Positions 50,692 through 52,603 of a DNA stretch of 52,603 bases are shown here, in pieces. How positions within the stretch are numbered: position 1 is the first letter of the stretch; every line of letters starts with the position of its first letter. Location of the stretch: NCBI GenBank assembly GCA_022824525.1, contig JAJDZT010000118.1, positions 1 to 52,603 on the forward strand, in the 5' to 3' direction. The notes under the pieces are model-generated. The model saw only the letters and a list, made by a program, of their open reading frames with translations. It did not search any database and had not been told where the DNA came from. Made by a program: the position numbers and the translations under genes. The stretch is from Silicimonas sp. (lineage in GTDB: Bacteria > Pseudomonadota > Alphaproteobacteria > Rhodobacterales > Rhodobacteraceae).

Positions 50692-50721
50692 ATATCTGGT
50701 GAACTACTTAGTTCAGTTCAA
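50692..50721 (-). promoter_or_regulatory. candidate rpoH promoter with palindromic spacer
   Basis: On the minus strand TTGAAC (50716-50721) and AGATAT (50692-50697) are spaced by 18 bases. The spacer contains GAACTA-N2-TAGTTC (50701-50714), a perfect inverted repeat lying exactly between the two hexamers. The left end of the -35 box reads CTTGAA, also the -35 of heat-shock promoters, so mixed control is possible. This is a prediction only. Confidence 0.5.
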
Positions 50722-51027
50722 GAGGTGAGCGACAAAATTTTCTATGCCGCAGGTCTGAACAAAACATTACTCCTCCACTCGGCGGGGACCACTCACGGGC
50801 GTGTGCGCTCACGAGTTCGTGCACACTCTGCGATTTTCATTGCGGCTTGGTGCGCAGGCGCGCAGATCAGCCGTAAAAATAGCTTAGCCTTATTCACTTT
50901 GCTTCGGAATTCTTAGTATTCGTCGCTTAAATATGCAAAAATGCATAATTGGCGGTTCGAAGTTTGAAACAATAGAGCATGTGGGTTGGCCCTGTTTCTT
51001 GTAACAATCACGCAGACGCGAGGGATT
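50722..51027. other. intergenic region between rluD and rpoH
   Basis: About 306 bases with no convincing gene. A 63-codon plus-strand frame (GTG 50725) has no ribosome site and no family resemblance. TATGCA-N4-TGCATA at 50932-50947 is a small perfect palindrome in an AT-rich patch. AGGG/CCCT just after the rluD stop is a poor hairpin. It probably holds the upstream part of the rpoH regulatory region. Confidence 0.5.
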
Positions 51028-52035
51028 TCACCCTTTCAATGACGCCGTCAGCCTTTGAAAATCTTCAGGCCACGGCGCGGTGAAATCCATTTCGACACCT
51101 GAAACAGGATGCCTGAAGCCCAGCGTTTCGGCGTGGAGCGCCTGACGTGGGAAGGAGTTGGCTGCTTCTGCCCAAAGCGTATTCGCTTTCAGCCGCCGCC
51201 GCCCGCCGTAAACGGGGTCGCCGATCAAGGCGTGCCCAATATGACTCATATGAACCCTGATCTGGTGGGTTCTCCCGGTTTCCAGTTCGCACCGGATCAG
51301 CGCTGCATGTCCGCCAAACCTTTCTTCCACCGAGATACGTGTCACCGCGTGCCGTCCACCTGCAAACAACACGGCCTGGCGCTGCCGGTCCGTTTTGTGC
51401 CGCGCAAGTTGTGTCGTGATCTTGATGACGCCGCCCGGCTCAAAACTCACACCTCGGACCCCATTGAGTCGCGGATCCCCCGTGTCCGGTACTCCATGGC
51501 AGACTGCGAGGTACCGCCGTCTTGCCGTGTGCGCCGCAAACTGCTCGGCCAATCCATGGTGTGCCGCGTCGGACTTGGCGACGACAAGCAACCCGGACGT
51601 ATCCTTGTCGATCCTGTGCACGATCCCCGGGCGCTTTTCGCCACCGACACCTGAAAGCGTTCCCGCAAAATGGTGCAGCAAGGCGTTGACCAATGTCCCT
51701 GTCGGAGAACCGGGAGCAGGGTGCACGACCATGCCCGCGGGTTTGTTGATCACGATCAGATCGTCATCTTCATAGGCGATGGTAAGCGGTATGTTTTCCG
51801 CGACGATGTCCACGTCCGCAGCGTCCTCGACCAAAATCTCGAACGCATCGCCTTCCCGAACCTTGCGTCGTGGGTCGGTGATTGGCGCTCCGTCGAAGGT
51901 CACCGCCCCTTCCTCCAAGAGTTTGGCCAGTCGCGAGCGTGACAGATGCGCCTCCTCTGGCACATCGCGGGCCAGAGCCTTATCAAGACGCGATGGCGGA
52001 TCAGCGCCGATTGTAACAAGGATGGTGCGGGACAT
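51028..52035 (-). CDS. rluD: RluD, 23S rRNA pseudouridine synthase
   Basis: A 335-residue enzyme that makes pseudouridines in helix 69 of 23S rRNA. The N-terminal S4 domain is RLDKALARDVPEEAHLSRSRLAKLLEEGAVTFDGAP. The catalytic motif is HRIDKDTSGLLVVAKSD with the active Asp; LAVCHGVP, TGRTHQIRVHMSHIGHALIGDPVYGGRR are the later family motifs. ATG at 52035 shares its two central bases with the divergent start of the next gene. The neighbouring rpoH is typical for Rhodobacteraceae. Confidence 0.95.
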   Translation of the reverse strand: MSRTILVTIGADPPSRLDKALARDVPEEAHLSRSRLAKLLEEGAVTFDGAPITDPRRKVREGDAFEILVEDAADVDIVAENIPLTIAYEDDDLIVINKPAGMVVHPAPGSPTGTLVNALLHHFAGTLSGVGGEKRPGIVHRIDKDTSGLLVVAKSDAAHHGLAEQFAAHTARRRYLAVCHGVPDTGDPRLNGVRGVSFEPGGVIKITTQLARHKTDRQRQAVLFAGGRHAVTRISVEERFGGHAALIRCELETGRTHQIRVHMSHIGHALIGDPVYGGRRRLKANTLWAEAANSFPRQALHAETLGFRHPVSGVEMDFTAPWPEDFQRLTASLKG

Positions 52036-52333
52036 GGAAAGTGACGGGGCTCCGGACGCGAAAACGCTTCGCTACTTGAAGGCGCTGGTGACGATCCTGA
52101 CCGTCACGATGATTTTGGGTTTTTTAACCATCGTCGGACTCTTTGTCATGCGTTTCACCGAGATGAACCGCGTGGAATTGCCGGACACGATCACATTACC
52201 CGACGGATCCGAAGCCACCGCATTCACCCGTGGTGAAGGTTGGTTCGCGGTTGTGACGCAAAACGATGAGATCCTGATCTACAGCCGGGTTACGGGAAAC
52301 TTGCGTCAACGCATTCAGGTAGAGCCGGAATAA
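52034..52333 (+). CDS. small membrane protein (DUF6476-like)
   Basis: A 99-residue protein with one membrane helix (about 16-38: TILTVTMILGFLTIVGLFVM) and a small C-terminal beta-rich part (LPDGSEATAFTRGEGWFAVVTQNDEILIYSR). Such proteins are found divergent to rluD in Rhodobacteraceae; DUF6476 is the likely family, from memory. ATG 52034 overlaps the rluD start codon on the other strand (CATG), so both genes share their first bases. The open frame before it (from 51779) is a shadow of rluD. Confidence 0.82.
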   Translation: MESDGAPDAKTLRYLKALVTILTVTMILGFLTIVGLFVMRFTEMNRVELPDTITLPDGSEATAFTRGEGWFAVVTQNDEILIYSRVTGNLRQRIQVEPE

Positions 52334-52462
52334 GGGAAAGCGGCCACCGCAATCGCGATGACCGCTCCCCTGAGACACGGAAACCCCGACGCCGGGAGTG
52401 CGACGCCGGGGTCCCCGTGGGTCTCTGAATTGTGGCCCGACCGGAAGGCCGGGGGTCACACA
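52334..52462. other. GC-rich intergenic region with imperfect hairpins
   Basis: Between two convergent genes. CCCCG (52382-) with CGGGG about 23 bases later, and CCGG-AAGG-CCGG near 52440-52451, can fold into imperfect stems. It may hold a bidirectional terminator; no T-run is present. Confidence 0.35.
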
Positions 52463-52603
52463 TTACTTGTTTTTGCCGAGTGTTTCGACGGCGTCAGCGG
52501 AGTAGAACTCGTTGAAGGCGATGCGGCCGTCGCGGTTCGTGTCGAAGACGCGCAGGTCGTTTGCGCTGGTGCCGGGGTAGACCGCCTGCAGTTCTGCGAG
52601 CGA
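52463..52603 (-). CDS. EF-hand calcium-binding protein, C-terminal part (runs off the window)
   Basis: The last 46 codons of a minus-strand gene, stop at 52463-52465, open to the window edge. They contain an EF-hand loop DTNRDGRIAFNEF with Asp, Asn, Asp, Ile and Glu at the calcium-ligand and core positions, followed by YSADAVETLGKNK. The upstream part, including any signal peptide and further EF-hands, is outside the window. EF-hand proteins with small exported domains are common in the group. Confidence 0.8.
   Translation of the reverse strand, partial: SLAELQAVYPGTSANDLRVFDTNRDGRIAFNEFYSADAVETLGKNK

Noticed and set aside
50725-50916. 63-codon plus-strand frame between rpoH and rluD
   Set aside because: GTG start without ribosome site, low-complexity and no similarity known.
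1-52603. Mobile elements, prophage, CRISPR arrays, tRNA or rRNA genes
   Set aside because: No transposase, integrase, spacer-repeat pattern or RNA gene was recognised; the only tandem repeat is inside a gene.

Overview
The window looks like chromosomal DNA of an alphaproteobacterium of the Rhodobacteraceae (Roseobacter/Paracoccus type). This rests on the complete sox sulfur-oxidation locus in Paracoccus order (soxT-R-S divergent from soxV-W-X-Y-Z-A-B-C-D-E-F, with soxG and soxH nearby), a short alphaproteobacterial RpoH next to rluD, many Tat signals, and succinoglycan-like exo glycosyltransferases. No rRNA, tRNA, insertion sequence, phage gene or CRISPR array was recognised.

Layout. (1) 153-11455: a cytochrome c', a RbsABC/LuxP-like sugar ABC cassette, then a LacI/GntR-like regulator and a long operon it very probably controls (MalK-type ATPase, binding protein, two permeases, a four-histidine cytochrome b561-like membrane protein, an SMP-30 lactonase and a GlcG/HbpS-like protein). 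Matching 14-bp operators lie before the regulator and on both sides of a TATAAT box before the ATPase. (2) 11598-15731: a histidine kinase, a response regulator and a PepSY protein with a seven-copy GGNGNGNS tail. Opposite them is a secreted Gly/Asn-rich coiled-coil protein. (3) 15846-29533: an exopolysaccharide region (glycosyltransferases, sugar-phosphate transferase, flippase, pyruvyltransferase, O-antigen-ligase-like polymerase, ExoP-type chain-length protein, ExoX-like small membrane protein). (4) 29567-32598: a chemoreceptor and a secreted sensor-like protein. (5) 32698-49622: the sox locus with accessory thiosulfate-type transporters (three YeeE/YedE proteins), DUF302, DUF2892 and two metallo-beta-lactamase-fold proteins. 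(6) 49752-52603: rpoH, rluD, a small membrane protein and the end of an EF-hand protein.

How it works together. The sox region encodes a full periplasmic thiosulfate oxidation system: SoxXA loads the substrate on SoxYZ, SoxB hydrolyses sulfate off, SoxCD oxidises the sulfane sulfur, SoxE/SoxF resemble a flavocytochrome c pair, and SoxV/W/S supply reductant. Four copies of an ATTC-N8-GAAT palindrome (one with a mismatch) lie before soxS/soxV, soxX, a yeeE gene and soxG. They suggest one SoxR regulon tying the dispersed units together. The sugar operon pairs uptake with a lactonase and a possible membrane electron-transfer protein, suggesting periplasmic oxidation of the transported sugar or its relatives; this is inference.
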